Shown in pieces: positions 46,583-53,952 of a DNA stretch of 64,000 bases (position 1 is its first letter; each line of letters opens with the position of its first letter). The notes below the pieces were generated by a model, which worked only from the letters and a program-made list of their open reading frames with translations, made no database searches and was not told the DNA's origin. The stretch lies in NCBI GenBank assembly GCA_022843025.1, contig JALHOL010000005.1, positions 1 to 64,000 of the forward strand, in the 5' to 3' direction. This DNA comes from Paracoccaceae bacterium. Its GTDB lineage: Bacteria; Pseudomonadota; Alphaproteobacteria; Rhodobacterales; Rhodobacteraceae. Made by a program: the position numbers and the translations under genes.

Positions 46583-47550
46583 CAGCGGAGCTTGAAATGC
46601 AAAATCTTACCAGACGTCGTTTGCTTGAAGGGGGCATGAATGCGACGCTGGTTGCAGGCGCTGCTCCCATTCTTGGTACCGTCATGACCCCCAACCCTGC
46701 CTTTGCCGACACGGCCGATGCCCCGCTGCGGCCCGGTGCCCCCCTACTCTTGGTGCGCGATCTTGAGACTGTCGCGCGCTACTATGAGCAGGTCATCGGT
46801 CTGCACCTGCTCCATCAGGACCGTGATGAGGCCCATCTCGGCGCGGGCAGCCGCAGGCTTCTGACCCTGCGACGGCGCGCGAACATCGACCTTGAACCGC
46901 AAGGCTTTGCCGGACTGTTTCACACAGCCTTTCTTATGCCCGATCGCGCGACGCTTGGCCAATGGCTGTTGCGCGCCATCGAGGATCGAACCGAATTTGT
47001 CGGTGCAGCCGACCATCTGGTCAGCGAGGCTTTCTATCTGCAGGACCCCGAAGGCAACGGCATCGAGGTCTATGCCGACCGTCCCCGAGACGCGTGGACC
47101 TGGCAGGGTGACAAGATCGAGATGGCCAGCCTTGAGGCTGACATACAGGCCATCGTCATGTCGGGTGGCGGTGTCGCTTCACCCACGTCGCGGGTGCCGG
47201 ATACGATGACCGTGGGCCATGTCCATCTACGTGTCGGCGGTATCCCCGAAGCCGAGTCCTTCTACAACGGCGTCTTGAATCTGGATGTGACCGCCCGCCT
47301 GCCAGGCGCCACCTTCTATTCAACGGGTCAGTATCACCACCACATTGCCACCAACACCTGGCAGAGCGAGGGGGCACCGAAACGCTCGGGCACGATCACC
47401 GGCCTTGCAGCCTTTGATCTGATCGCAGCCGACCTCGCTGTTTTTGATACCGTTGCCGAAGCGATGCTGGCCAAAGGCGGCAAGCTGGATGGAGCAATGG
47501 TCACTTTGGCCGATCCATGGGGCAATCTGGTGCAAGTGCGACAGGCCTGA
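46579..47550 (+). CDS. Exported two-domain VOC (CatE-like extradiol dioxygenase) protein
   Basis: 323 residues overlapping the previous gene by four bases. Twin-arginine-like signal (LTRRRLLEGGMN, cleavage near AFA/DTA). Two VOC modules: LLLVRDLETVARYYEQVIGL with LQDPEGNGIEVYADRP, and TVGHVHLRVGGIPEAESFY with YHHHIATNTW and LADPWGNLVQVRQ. The set resembles Bacillus CatE-type catechol 2,3-dioxygenases, where His and Glu bind metal; in the second module the final Glu appears as Gln (LVQV), so metal binding needs a model. Last gene of the exported set. Confidence 0.78.
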   Translation: MTAELEMQNLTRRRLLEGGMNATLVAGAAPILGTVMTPNPAFADTADAPLRPGAPLLLVRDLETVARYYEQVIGLHLLHQDRDEAHLGAGSRRLLTLRRRANIDLEPQGFAGLFHTAFLMPDRATLGQWLLRAIEDRTEFVGAADHLVSEAFYLQDPEGNGIEVYADRPRDAWTWQGDKIEMASLEADIQAIVMSGGGVASPTSRVPDTMTVGHVHLRVGGIPEAESFYNGVLNLDVTARLPGATFYSTGQYHHHIATNTWQSEGAPKRSGTITGLAAFDLIAADLAVFDTVAEAMLAKGGKLDGAMVTLADPWGNLVQVRQA

Positions 47551-47565
47551 CTACTGCCGCTTTTG

Positions 47566-47889
47566 TTAGGCCGACGTTGTCAGCGGCTGAATGCGTCCTG
47601 CTTGAAACGTATCGGCCATGCGCGTCAGTTCCACGCGCTTGACCACGCCACCTTTGGCAAAGGGGTCGCCCATGGCAAAGGCTCGGGCGGCGGTCTCATC
47701 CGCAGCCTCGATGATCCCAAAGTTCCCAATCCCTTCGCCGGACCCGTTCCAAAGCGCAGACCCTGTCAACACCCGGGCCAATCCATTGCCGCCCGAGGCC
47801 ACCCATTCGCGGTGCTGCGGGCGCAACTGATCGCGCAGGGCGGCGATATCGGCGCCCGGATGATGCGGGCAGACCATCAGAAAAAACAT
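47566..47889 (-). CDS. YciI-like protein
   Basis: 107 residues with the YciI/ferredoxin-like fold pattern: MFFLMVCPHHPGADIAALRDQL, LRPQHREWVASG, DPFAKGGVVKRVELTRM. YciI-type proteins include muconolactone-isomerase-like and chloro-dienelactone-related enzymes. The start meets the LigB stop at 47889, so it is co-transcribed with the ring-cleavage enzymes and may isomerise the open-chain product. That role is inference. Confidence 0.75.
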   Translation of the reverse strand: MFFLMVCPHHPGADIAALRDQLRPQHREWVASGGNGLARVLTGSALWNGSGEGIGNFGIIEAADETAARAFAMGDPFAKGGVVKRVELTRMADTFQAGRIQPLTTSA

Positions 47890-48728
47890 CAGGCGTTCTC
47901 CAGCAACACCATCCCCGCGCCGGTCATCGAGGCGGGGGCAAAGTAGTGGCGGTGCAAGGTGTTCACCGTCTCATCCATGCAGCCGCGCATCACCAGCCAC
48001 ATGATCAACTCCGCCCCTTCTGACCCGAACACTTCGACATAATCCTCGCGTGTCATGTCGCGATAGCGCTGCGGGTTCGGGCCGATCTCGGCGATCCATT
48101 TGCGATCCTCAGCCGGGTTGATATAGCCCGCCCGCGCACCCTGCAATTGATGCGACAACCCGCCGGTGCCCAGCACAATCACCTTCTCATCCGTTGGCCA
48201 GCTTTCGATGGCAGCGCGCAGCGTGCGCCCCAGATCCCACATGCGTTGCGGCGTAGGTATCGGATACTGGATGGTGTTCACGAGGATCGGCACCACCTTT
48301 ACTGGCCAGGCCTCTGGCCTGCCAAAGACCAGTTCCATCGGCACCTGCATGCCATGGTCCACATCAAGCTCGCGGCAGATCATCGGGTCGAAATGGCGCG
48401 ACACCATCTGATCTGCCAGATGCCAGGCAAAGTCGGCAGCCCCCTCAAAGGATGGCACCGGACGCGGACCCCAACCCTCATCGATCGGGGCATAGCTGTC
48501 GGCTACACCAAGGGCCAGCGTCGGCACTCGGTCCAGGAAAAAGGCATTGCCATGATCGTTGAAGATCACGACTGCAATGTCGGGCTTTTGCGCCGCCACC
48601 CAATCCTGCGCCGGGGTATAACCGTCAAAGAACGGCTTCCACTCGTCCGAATGCCGCAGACCTTTATCGAGTGCCGCAGCAATAGAGGGCACATGGCTCG
48701 TGCCGATCCCGCCAATCAATCTAGCCAT
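47889..48728 (-). CDS. ligB: LigB-type class III extradiol dioxygenase, catalytic subunit
   Basis: 279 residues. Fe(II) ligands are recognisable: His12 in GTSHVPS, His59 in FNDHGNAF, Glu240 in SEGAELIMW; His193 in GGLSHQLQG matches the catalytic acid/base His. Spacing follows Sphingobium LigB with a constant offset of about two. The family cleaves protocatechuate, gallate or 3-O-methylgallate between C4 and C5. The start overlaps by eight bases the gene for a hydrolase-LigA fusion, which supplies the LigA part. The absence of ligC and ligI nearby favours gallate or 3-O-methylgallate as physiological substrate. Confidence 0.9.
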   Translation of the reverse strand: MARLIGGIGTSHVPSIAAALDKGLRHSDEWKPFFDGYTPAQDWVAAQKPDIAVVIFNDHGNAFFLDRVPTLALGVADSYAPIDEGWGPRPVPSFEGAADFAWHLADQMVSRHFDPMICRELDVDHGMQVPMELVFGRPEAWPVKVVPILVNTIQYPIPTPQRMWDLGRTLRAAIESWPTDEKVIVLGTGGLSHQLQGARAGYINPAEDRKWIAEIGPNPQRYRDMTREDYVEVFGSEGAELIMWLVMRGCMDETVNTLHRHYFAPASMTGAGMVLLENA

Positions 48729-49758
48729 TTGTCACCTTCCCCAGCCGGGTATCCAGAAACGCATCAAGGCTCATCCCCGCCTGGGCTGCACCGATCGCGC
48801 GGATAGGCGTCGGGTCAACAGCCGAAATCTTCAGGATATAGAACAGGTTGCCACCAAGGCGGACCATCGCTTCCCAATCCCGCGCCAGCACGGCACTGCG
48901 TTGTTCGGGCGTCAGGGCAAAGCGGTCCAGATAGGCCGTTTCATCCGCCAGAAATGCCGCGCGGCCCTCGGGCGTGGACAGACCCATCGCCATCTTGTTC
49001 AACGCATAGCCGGTATTGGACCGGGGCCGGTCAAACAGGGGCGTATCCGGAATACGGTCAAGCTCGGCATCTGCCGTAGCCACACCGCGCGCCCAGTCCG
49101 CCACAACCGCTGCAACAACCGCCGGCTGTTCGACAGGCGCGAAATGACCGGCATCTTCAATGATCTCCAGCCGGGCCTGCGGGCACAGGCGGGCAATGTC
49201 TTCATGCTGGGCGATCGGGCTCCAGACGTCCTGCCGTCCCACCACCAGAAGCATGGGCCCCTTGAAGGTTAGGCTTGCCCCCGCATCTGGCCGGTCCAGC
49301 AACGCGCGCAACTGGCGTTCGTGAATGGCCGGCGTCATGCGCAGGCACATCGCTGTCAGGTCTGCCATCAGTCCAGGGTAAGATTCGGCCCCCGCGCGCA
49401 ACATGCCCGGCAGCCATGCCGCCGCCAGCGCCGCCATGCCTTGACCATTTGCCAGATCGATCATTGCCTGACGCTTGGCCTCTTCCCCCTCGCGCCGGGG
49501 GTGGATACCGGTATTCAGCAGGGCCATCCCGGCAATACGCCCCGGTGCCATTCGGGCCATCTCCATGGCTACGCGCCCGCCCATCGAATGGCCTGCCAGG
49601 ATCAGACGCCCCGAATGCCGGGCCAAAAGATCGCGCGCCATATCGGGGATACTTGCTTGGGTCGTGACGTCAGCCACAACGCTTGGCAGAGCGGCGGTCA
49701 CAGAGGCCCAGACAAATTCGTCGGACACAAGGCCCGGGATCAGCAGCAGCGTCGCCAT
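48721..49758 (-). CDS. Alpha/beta-hydrolase fused to LigA (4,5-dioxygenase small subunit)
   Basis: Single uninterrupted frame of 345 residues with two domains. Residues 1-225 form an alpha/beta hydrolase: LIPGLVSDEFVW, nucleophile elbow AGHSMGGRV (Ser58), acid in VVGRQDVWSP (Asp177), and DAGHFAPVEQP (His205). Residues about 236-340 are LigA-like: IPDTPLFDRPRSNTGYALNKM, FLADETAYLDRF, LARDWEAMVRLGGNLFYILKI, GAAQAGMSLDAFL. LigA is normally a separate chain of about 120-140 residues. The gene is followed by ligB with an eight-base overlap. The hydrolase may act on the methyl ester formed when 3-O-methylgallate is cleaved. First gene after the ligM-type terminator. Confidence 0.88.
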   Translation of the reverse strand: MATLLLIPGLVSDEFVWASVTAALPSVVADVTTQASIPDMARDLLARHSGRLILAGHSMGGRVAMEMARMAPGRIAGMALLNTGIHPRREGEEAKRQAMIDLANGQGMAALAAAWLPGMLRAGAESYPGLMADLTAMCLRMTPAIHERQLRALLDRPDAGASLTFKGPMLLVVGRQDVWSPIAQHEDIARLCPQARLEIIEDAGHFAPVEQPAVVAAVVADWARGVATADAELDRIPDTPLFDRPRSNTGYALNKMAMGLSTPEGRAAFLADETAYLDRFALTPEQRSAVLARDWEAMVRLGGNLFYILKISAVDPTPIRAIGAAQAGMSLDAFLDTRLGKVTNG

Positions 49759-49773
49759 GGGGAAACCTTCCAG

Positions 49774-49803
49774 AAAAAGGGGCTGCCCCTGAAGGGACAG
49801 CCC
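49774..49803 (-). terminator. Rho-independent terminator of the O-demethylase gene
   Basis: On the minus strand a 10-position stem (49780-49789 with 49794-49803, one mismatch, 4-base loop) is followed by TTTTT (49774-49778 on the complement). It lies 15 bases after the O-demethylase stop and 16 bases before the hydrolase-LigA start, so the ligA/ligB genes may depend on read-through or another promoter. Confidence 0.72.
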
Positions 49804-49817
49804 GAGGCTTCAGGGAG

Positions 49818-51221
49818 TTAGCGTTTGGTCCGCCAGCTATCGGCATAGTTGGTGCGCGCCTCGGCGGCATAAGGCGTGGCCGCCACGCGCACGCGGATTT
49901 CCGTCTGGCGATGCGGCTCGGTCGAGGTTTTGCCGGTCGTTTCCGGCTCGCCCCATTTCAGGGTCAGGATGTCATTCTCCTGCACGTCCTGCGACACGAC
50001 CCCCAGCGAAAGCATGCAGCGTTCGTTGTAGGAATAGCCGTTGAACATGCTCATCCCGACCATCTTGTCGCCTTGCATCACCATGTCAGCACTGGAAGAC
50101 GCATAGTTCGGCTGCGGGAAATCGATCCACTTGAACGGCACGCCTGGTTCGAAATTCGACGCGATGACTTTCAGCACATCGTCGCGGTTCCATTCGAAGG
50201 TGACCTTCTTGCGGTTCTTGGACGAACCCTTCATCGCCTGCAGCGCGGCCTTGCCGATGAAATCGTCCTTCTTCCACCCGATATAGAAATCGTAACCCAG
50301 CTCGAACGGGTTGACGTAATAATCCTCGATGTTGTCAGACACGAAGCTGCCACCGATGGCGCCTGCGGCCTCATAGCTGTCGGCACCCAGCCAGTCACGG
50401 TAGTCCTTCAACATGCCGTCACCGGTATAGATCCCGGGCAGGGGCGACGGGATCCAGCCCGATTCCAGCGTGTTGGTCGAATAGGCACGGCTGCCGCACT
50501 GCACCAGATTCACACCCGCATCGCGGGCAGCCTGCAGGATGGTCGAGTGGATGTAATCCTTGTCCTTGTAAGGCCCCCAGATCTCCAAACCGGGCGCGCC
50601 CGACATGCCATGACGCAGAGCCTGCACCTTTTTCGATCCGATATTGATCCAGTCGACGTGGAAGAACTTGATGTCCGGCACCGGACCGCCGTTCATTTTC
50701 TCAAAGATCCTCGGCGCATCGGGGCCCTGAATCTGAAAACGGTAATGCTCGCGCAGCACGCGCTCACCTTCGGGGCGCGACGGGCTGCGCGGGTCATAGC
50801 GCAGGCGCACGTTCCACTTGCCATAAGCCGCACAGAACATCAGCCAGTTCGACGTCGGCGCGCGGCCAACAAGGATGTACTTGTCCTCACGCTCGCGAAA
50901 GATGATGTGGTCGCCGATGACATGGCCGTTGGGCGTGACCGGAACAAAGTGCTTGGCGCGGTTCAGGTCGAAATTCGAGAATGAGTTGATGCCGTGATGC
51001 GACAGGAATTCGGTCGCCTGCGGGCCTTCGACGATCACTTCGTCCATGTGGTGGCTCTGATCGAACAGCACGGCAGTCTGACGCCAGGCCACCTGTTCGT
51101 TGCGCCAGTTCTGGAATTCCGGCGCCACGACCGGATAGACATACATACCGGCCTTGGAATTGCGCAGCATGGTAACAGGATTGCCGGCCGCGGCCATCGC
51201 GGTTGAAAGGCTTTGCGCCAT
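49818..51221 (-). CDS. Tetrahydrofolate-dependent vanillate/syringate O-demethylase (LigM/DesA type)
   Basis: 467 residues from the ATG at 51221 (MAQSLSTAMAAAGNPVTML), with GGGAGG upstream; LigM and DesA are of the same size. GcvT-like aminomethyltransferase fold: VAWRQTAVLFDQSHHMDEV, GVNLVQCGSRAYSTNTLESG, YYVNPFELGYDFYIGWKKDD, FIGKAALQAMKG. Family members move the methoxy methyl group to tetrahydrofolate: LigM on vanillate and 3-O-methylgallate, DesA on syringate. Which substrate applies cannot be read from the sequence. A metF homologue further on would recycle methyl-tetrahydrofolate. Two TGTATACA sites upstream link it to the adjacent GntR regulator. Confidence 0.9.
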   Translation of the reverse strand: MAQSLSTAMAAAGNPVTMLRNSKAGMYVYPVVAPEFQNWRNEQVAWRQTAVLFDQSHHMDEVIVEGPQATEFLSHHGINSFSNFDLNRAKHFVPVTPNGHVIGDHIIFREREDKYILVGRAPTSNWLMFCAAYGKWNVRLRYDPRSPSRPEGERVLREHYRFQIQGPDAPRIFEKMNGGPVPDIKFFHVDWINIGSKKVQALRHGMSGAPGLEIWGPYKDKDYIHSTILQAARDAGVNLVQCGSRAYSTNTLESGWIPSPLPGIYTGDGMLKDYRDWLGADSYEAAGAIGGSFVSDNIEDYYVNPFELGYDFYIGWKKDDFIGKAALQAMKGSSKNRKKVTFEWNRDDVLKVIASNFEPGVPFKWIDFPQPNYASSSADMVMQGDKMVGMSMFNGYSYNERCMLSLGVVSQDVQENDILTLKWGEPETTGKTSTEPHRQTEIRVRVAATPYAAEARTNYADSWRTKR

Positions 51222-51244
51222 CGATTTCTCCTCCCTCAGAGATA

Positions 51245-51316
51245 TGTATACATAGTGCGAGGGATTTCGGATCATATCAAGCGAAACTCGCCCAATTTCA
51301 CCCCATTATGTATACA
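51245..51316 (-). promoter_or_regulatory. Two TGTATACA operators upstream of the O-demethylase
   Basis: Perfect 8-base palindromes TGTATACA at 51245-51252 (extended ATGTATACAT) and 51309-51316, 64 bases apart, in the spacer between the GntR gene stop and the O-demethylase ATG at 51221. The nearer one is 24 bases from the start codon, consistent with repression. Confidence 0.7.
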
Positions 51317-51323
51317 AAATCCT

Positions 51324-52055
51324 TCAGTTGGCCAGAATTGCCAGACTGGGCACACCTTCCCGCAGCGCCGCTTCATGTGTCAGTAGAAACTCGACATTCC
51401 GCCGCGCCGCGCGGGCATGTTCGCGGGCCAGCGATTCGGCCCGAAACCCCTCGCGATTACGTATAGCCTCGATGATGGCGCGGTGCTGATCCTGGGCGGC
51501 GGCAAGGGTCTTGACCAGCTCCGCCTGCCGCGACTGATCATCCAAAAAGGCCGAGGGCGAGGCAAAGGGCAAAGCCGTAATCCGTTCAATCTCGCGGATC
51601 AGAACCTCACTTTGCGACAGACGGGCAAGAAGGTGATGAAATCCGGCATTGAAGCGCGAATATGCTTCCATATCAAAGATATCAGCCCGAAATAGCGCAT
51701 CGATCCCGCGCAGGATACCACCCGCTTCCGCCAGCAATGCCTCGGGTGCGCCCCGCTCTGCCGCAAGCCGCGCGGCAGTGCCTTCCAGCACACCGCGCAG
51801 CTCGATCGTATCCACCACATCGGCCACCGCAAAGCTGCGCACCACAAAGCCGCCCCCAGCCGTGCGGTCCAGCAATGCCTCTTCGGCAAGCCGCGACAGG
51901 GCCGCCCGGACGGGCGTGCGCGAAATGCCAAGCTCCTCCGCTAGGGCCACCTCATAAAGCCGGGTACCCCCCGGCAGATCGCCGCCCAGGATGCGCTGAC
52001 GAAGCGTGATCAACGCCCGTTGTGCGTGCGTGGAACTGCGTTCTTCCGATGCCAT
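51324..52055 (-). CDS. GntR family (FadR/FCD) regulator
   Basis: 243 residues from the ATG at 52055 (MASEERSSTHAQRAL), with GGAGGG upstream. N-terminal winged helix: LRQRILGGDLPGGTRLYEVAL, LAEELGISRTPVRAALSRLA. C-terminal FCD domain: VVDTIELRGVLEGTAARLAAE, FNAGFHHLLARLS (metal-ligand His region), HRAIIEAI, REHARAARRNVEF. Four identical TGTATACA palindromes flank the gene, two in its own promoter and two before the O-demethylase gene, so it probably represses both, with an aromatic acid or ring-cleavage product as inducer. Confidence 0.87.
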   Translation of the reverse strand: MASEERSSTHAQRALITLRQRILGGDLPGGTRLYEVALAEELGISRTPVRAALSRLAEEALLDRTAGGGFVVRSFAVADVVDTIELRGVLEGTAARLAAERGAPEALLAEAGGILRGIDALFRADIFDMEAYSRFNAGFHHLLARLSQSEVLIREIERITALPFASPSAFLDDQSRQAELVKTLAAAQDQHRAIIEAIRNREGFRAESLAREHARAARRNVEFLLTHEAALREGVPSLAILAN

Positions 52056-52067
52056 AGCAACCCTCCA

Positions 52068-52110
52068 TGTATACACAACCAGCATAGCAGCGCTGATTGC
52101 CATGTATACA
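52068..52110 (-). promoter_or_regulatory. Two TGTATACA operators upstream of the GntR gene
   Basis: TGTATACA at 52068-52075 and 52103-52110, 35 bases apart. The first is directly beside the ribosome binding site of the GntR gene (ATG at 52055), the second just after the amidohydrolase stop at 52116. They match the pair before the O-demethylase, indicating autoregulation. Confidence 0.7.
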
Positions 52111-52115
52111 TCGGG

Positions 52116-52997
52116 TTACATCTTCAGAATGCGCCGCGCGTTTTCCTTCAGGATCAGGGGCCGCACTTCATCGCGGATCGGCAGATCGGCAAAATCCTTC
52201 AACCACCGGTCTGGGGTGATCGCAGGCCAGTCCGATCCGAACAGCATCTTATGCTTCAGAATGGTGTTGGCATAATGCACGAAGATCTGCGGGAAATACT
52301 TCGGCGACCAGCCAGACATGTCGATATAGACGTTCGGCTTGTGCTGGGCCACGGCCAGCCCCTGCTCGGTCCACGGGAAGGACGGATGCGCCAGCACGAT
52401 CGTCATGTCGGGAAAGTCCACCGCCACATCGTCGATGTGAATCGGGTCGGAATACTTCAGCCGCATTCCCATGCCGCCATGCATCCCCGACCCCACGCCG
52501 GTCTGCCCGGTATGGAACAACGCGATGGCGCCTTCCTCTTGAATGGCCTCATAAAGCGGATAGGCCATCCGGTCGTTTGGAAAGAAACCTTGCATGGTCG
52601 GGTGAAACTTGAACCCCTTGACCCCAAACTCGCGCACCAGACGCCGCGCTTCACGCGCGCCAAGCTTGCCCTTAGCGGGGTCGATGCTTGCAAAGGGGAT
52701 CAGAACGTCGCCGTTTTCGGCGGCCAACTGGGCGATTTCCTCGTTGTTGTGCCGATAGAAACCCGTGTTGCGCTCTGCATCCACGCCAAAGATCACCGCG
52801 GCAATCTTGCGCTCACGGTAATAAGCGGCGGTTTGCGGCACGGTTGGCAACATGCCGTCAACGCCCGCGGGATTGCGGAAATAGGCCGCCATCCCGGCCT
52901 GAAACTCGTTGTAACCATCATCACGGTGGCAGTTGCAAGGCTCTTCGGCATGCGTGTGAAAGTCGATGGCGATGATGTCGTCAAGGTTCATGGCCAT
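52116..52997 (-). CDS. Amidohydrolase-family (Amidohydro_2) enzyme, CouO-like by context
   Basis: 293 residues. Metal-site motifs are IIAIDFHTHAEEP (HxH), GFKFHPTMQGF, ALFHTGQTG, IVLAHPSFPW and KMLFGSDWPAITPD. The family includes decarboxylases and hydrolases of aromatic compounds. Its start shares a base with the stop of the crotonase gene, so the two are co-translated. With the crotonase, acyl-CoA synthetase, SDR and MarR genes it matches the gene set of the Rhodococcus cou system, where the amidohydrolase member CouO is implicated in hydrolytic removal of the acetyl unit. 4-oxalomesaconate hydratase (LigJ-type) is an alternative, but galB is already present. Confidence 0.78.
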   Translation of the reverse strand: MAMNLDDIIAIDFHTHAEEPCNCHRDDGYNEFQAGMAAYFRNPAGVDGMLPTVPQTAAYYRERKIAAVIFGVDAERNTGFYRHNNEEIAQLAAENGDVLIPFASIDPAKGKLGAREARRLVREFGVKGFKFHPTMQGFFPNDRMAYPLYEAIQEEGAIALFHTGQTGVGSGMHGGMGMRLKYSDPIHIDDVAVDFPDMTIVLAHPSFPWTEQGLAVAQHKPNVYIDMSGWSPKYFPQIFVHYANTILKHKMLFGSDWPAITPDRWLKDFADLPIRDEVRPLILKENARRILKM

Positions 52998-53785
52998 CAG
53001 TCCTTCGGCGCTTCAAGCTTGGCAGTGCGCTTTTCCAGAAAGGCGCGCAGGCGTTCGGTCGCCTCGGGCGTCACGCTGGTCAAGGACGACATCAGGCTTT
53101 CCACGAACAACCCATCTTCGGATGACATGTCACGAATGCGCGGCAGGGCGTTGATGATGGCATAGTTCGACATCGGCGCGTTCTGCGCGGCGACCTTGGC
53201 CAACTCAATGGCCTTTTCCAGTGCGCGGCCTTCGGGCACCACATAGCTCACGCCGCCCCACTGCTCCATCTGCACCGGCGATACAGTGCGGCCGGTCAGC
53301 ATCATGTCACCCATGCGCTGCGATCCGATCAGCCGCGCAATCCGCACTGCCCCGCCACCACCAACGAAAATGCCGCGCGTGCCTTCGGGCAGCCCGAAGA
53401 AGGCACTCTCTTCGGCCACACGCACATGCGCCGCTGCGGCGAGTTCGAACCCACCACCCACAACGGCCCCCTTCAGCGCGACAACAAAGGGAATGACGCC
53501 CCGCTCGATCCCGTCAAAAATCTTGTGCCAGCGGCGCGATCCCTGCACTGCGGCGATCAACGGCTTTTCTGCATGTTCGGCCAGATCAAGCCCGGCGCAG
53601 AAATGCTTGCCCTCCCCAAAGATCACGGCGGCCTTGGCCTCGTGCTGGGCCGCCTCCACCGCCAGATGCAGCGCCTCGACCACCCGGTCACTGATGGCAT
53701 TCCGTTTGGCCGGACGGTTCAGCCCGATCAGGGCGATGCCATCGCGCAGCTCATAGGTCACCAACTGCTCAATGCTACCGTCCAT
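52997..53785 (-). CDS. Enoyl-CoA hydratase/crotonase, hydroxycinnamoyl-CoA pathway
   Basis: 262-residue crotonase: IALIGLNRPAKRNAISDRV, GKHFCAGLDLAEHAE (oxyanion), VVGGGFELAAAAHVRVAEES, FGLPEGTRGIFVGGGGA, and LTGRTVSPVQMEQWG. The active-site segment differs from classical feruloyl-CoA hydratase-lyase, which carries SEINWGIPPG here, so simple hydration of feruloyl- or coumaroyl-CoA (CouM-like) is as likely as hydration plus retro-aldol cleavage to vanillin. Divergent from the feruloyl-CoA synthetase and coupled to the amidohydrolase. Confidence 0.82.
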   Translation of the reverse strand: MDGSIEQLVTYELRDGIALIGLNRPAKRNAISDRVVEALHLAVEAAQHEAKAAVIFGEGKHFCAGLDLAEHAEKPLIAAVQGSRRWHKIFDGIERGVIPFVVALKGAVVGGGFELAAAAHVRVAEESAFFGLPEGTRGIFVGGGGAVRIARLIGSQRMGDMMLTGRTVSPVQMEQWGGVSYVVPEGRALEKAIELAKVAAQNAPMSNYAIINALPRIRDMSSEDGLFVESLMSSLTSVTPEATERLRAFLEKRTAKLEAPKD

Positions 53786-53827
53786 GTCCTGCTCCTTCGC
53801 GGCTTTGTGCCCGCACAGGGCCCCGCA

Positions 53828-53912
53828 GATAGTTATATCGAATAAACATTATGGTGTAAACATCTCTTGCGCAAATCTGCCATCTCGCCTACTGTTATAT
53901 TCAATAACTATC
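53828..53912. promoter_or_regulatory. Divergent control region of the hydroxycinnamate genes
   Basis: A 9-base inverted repeat, GATAGTTAT (53828-53836) and ATAACTATC (53904-53912), brackets the spacer. It overlaps two similar 13-mers, TTATATCGAATAA (53833-53845) and TTATATTCAATAA (53895-53907), 62 bases apart. These paired AT-rich near-palindromes are plausible binding sites for the MarR regulator encoded downstream, controlling both directions. Confidence 0.5.
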
Positions 53913-53952
53913 GGCCGTCATCTTCTGGTATCCGGCTGCATTCGGGGGGAAC

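Noticed and set aside
52116-52997. Amidohydrolase as LigJ-type 4-oxalomesaconate hydratase
   Set aside because: galB already encodes this step in the gal operon, and this gene is coupled to the hydroxycinnamate crotonase.
52997-53785. Naming the crotonase as classical feruloyl-CoA hydratase-lyase (vanillin-forming Ech)
   Set aside because: The active-site segment differs from that family and an SDR and amidohydrolase are co-encoded; left as a general crotonase.
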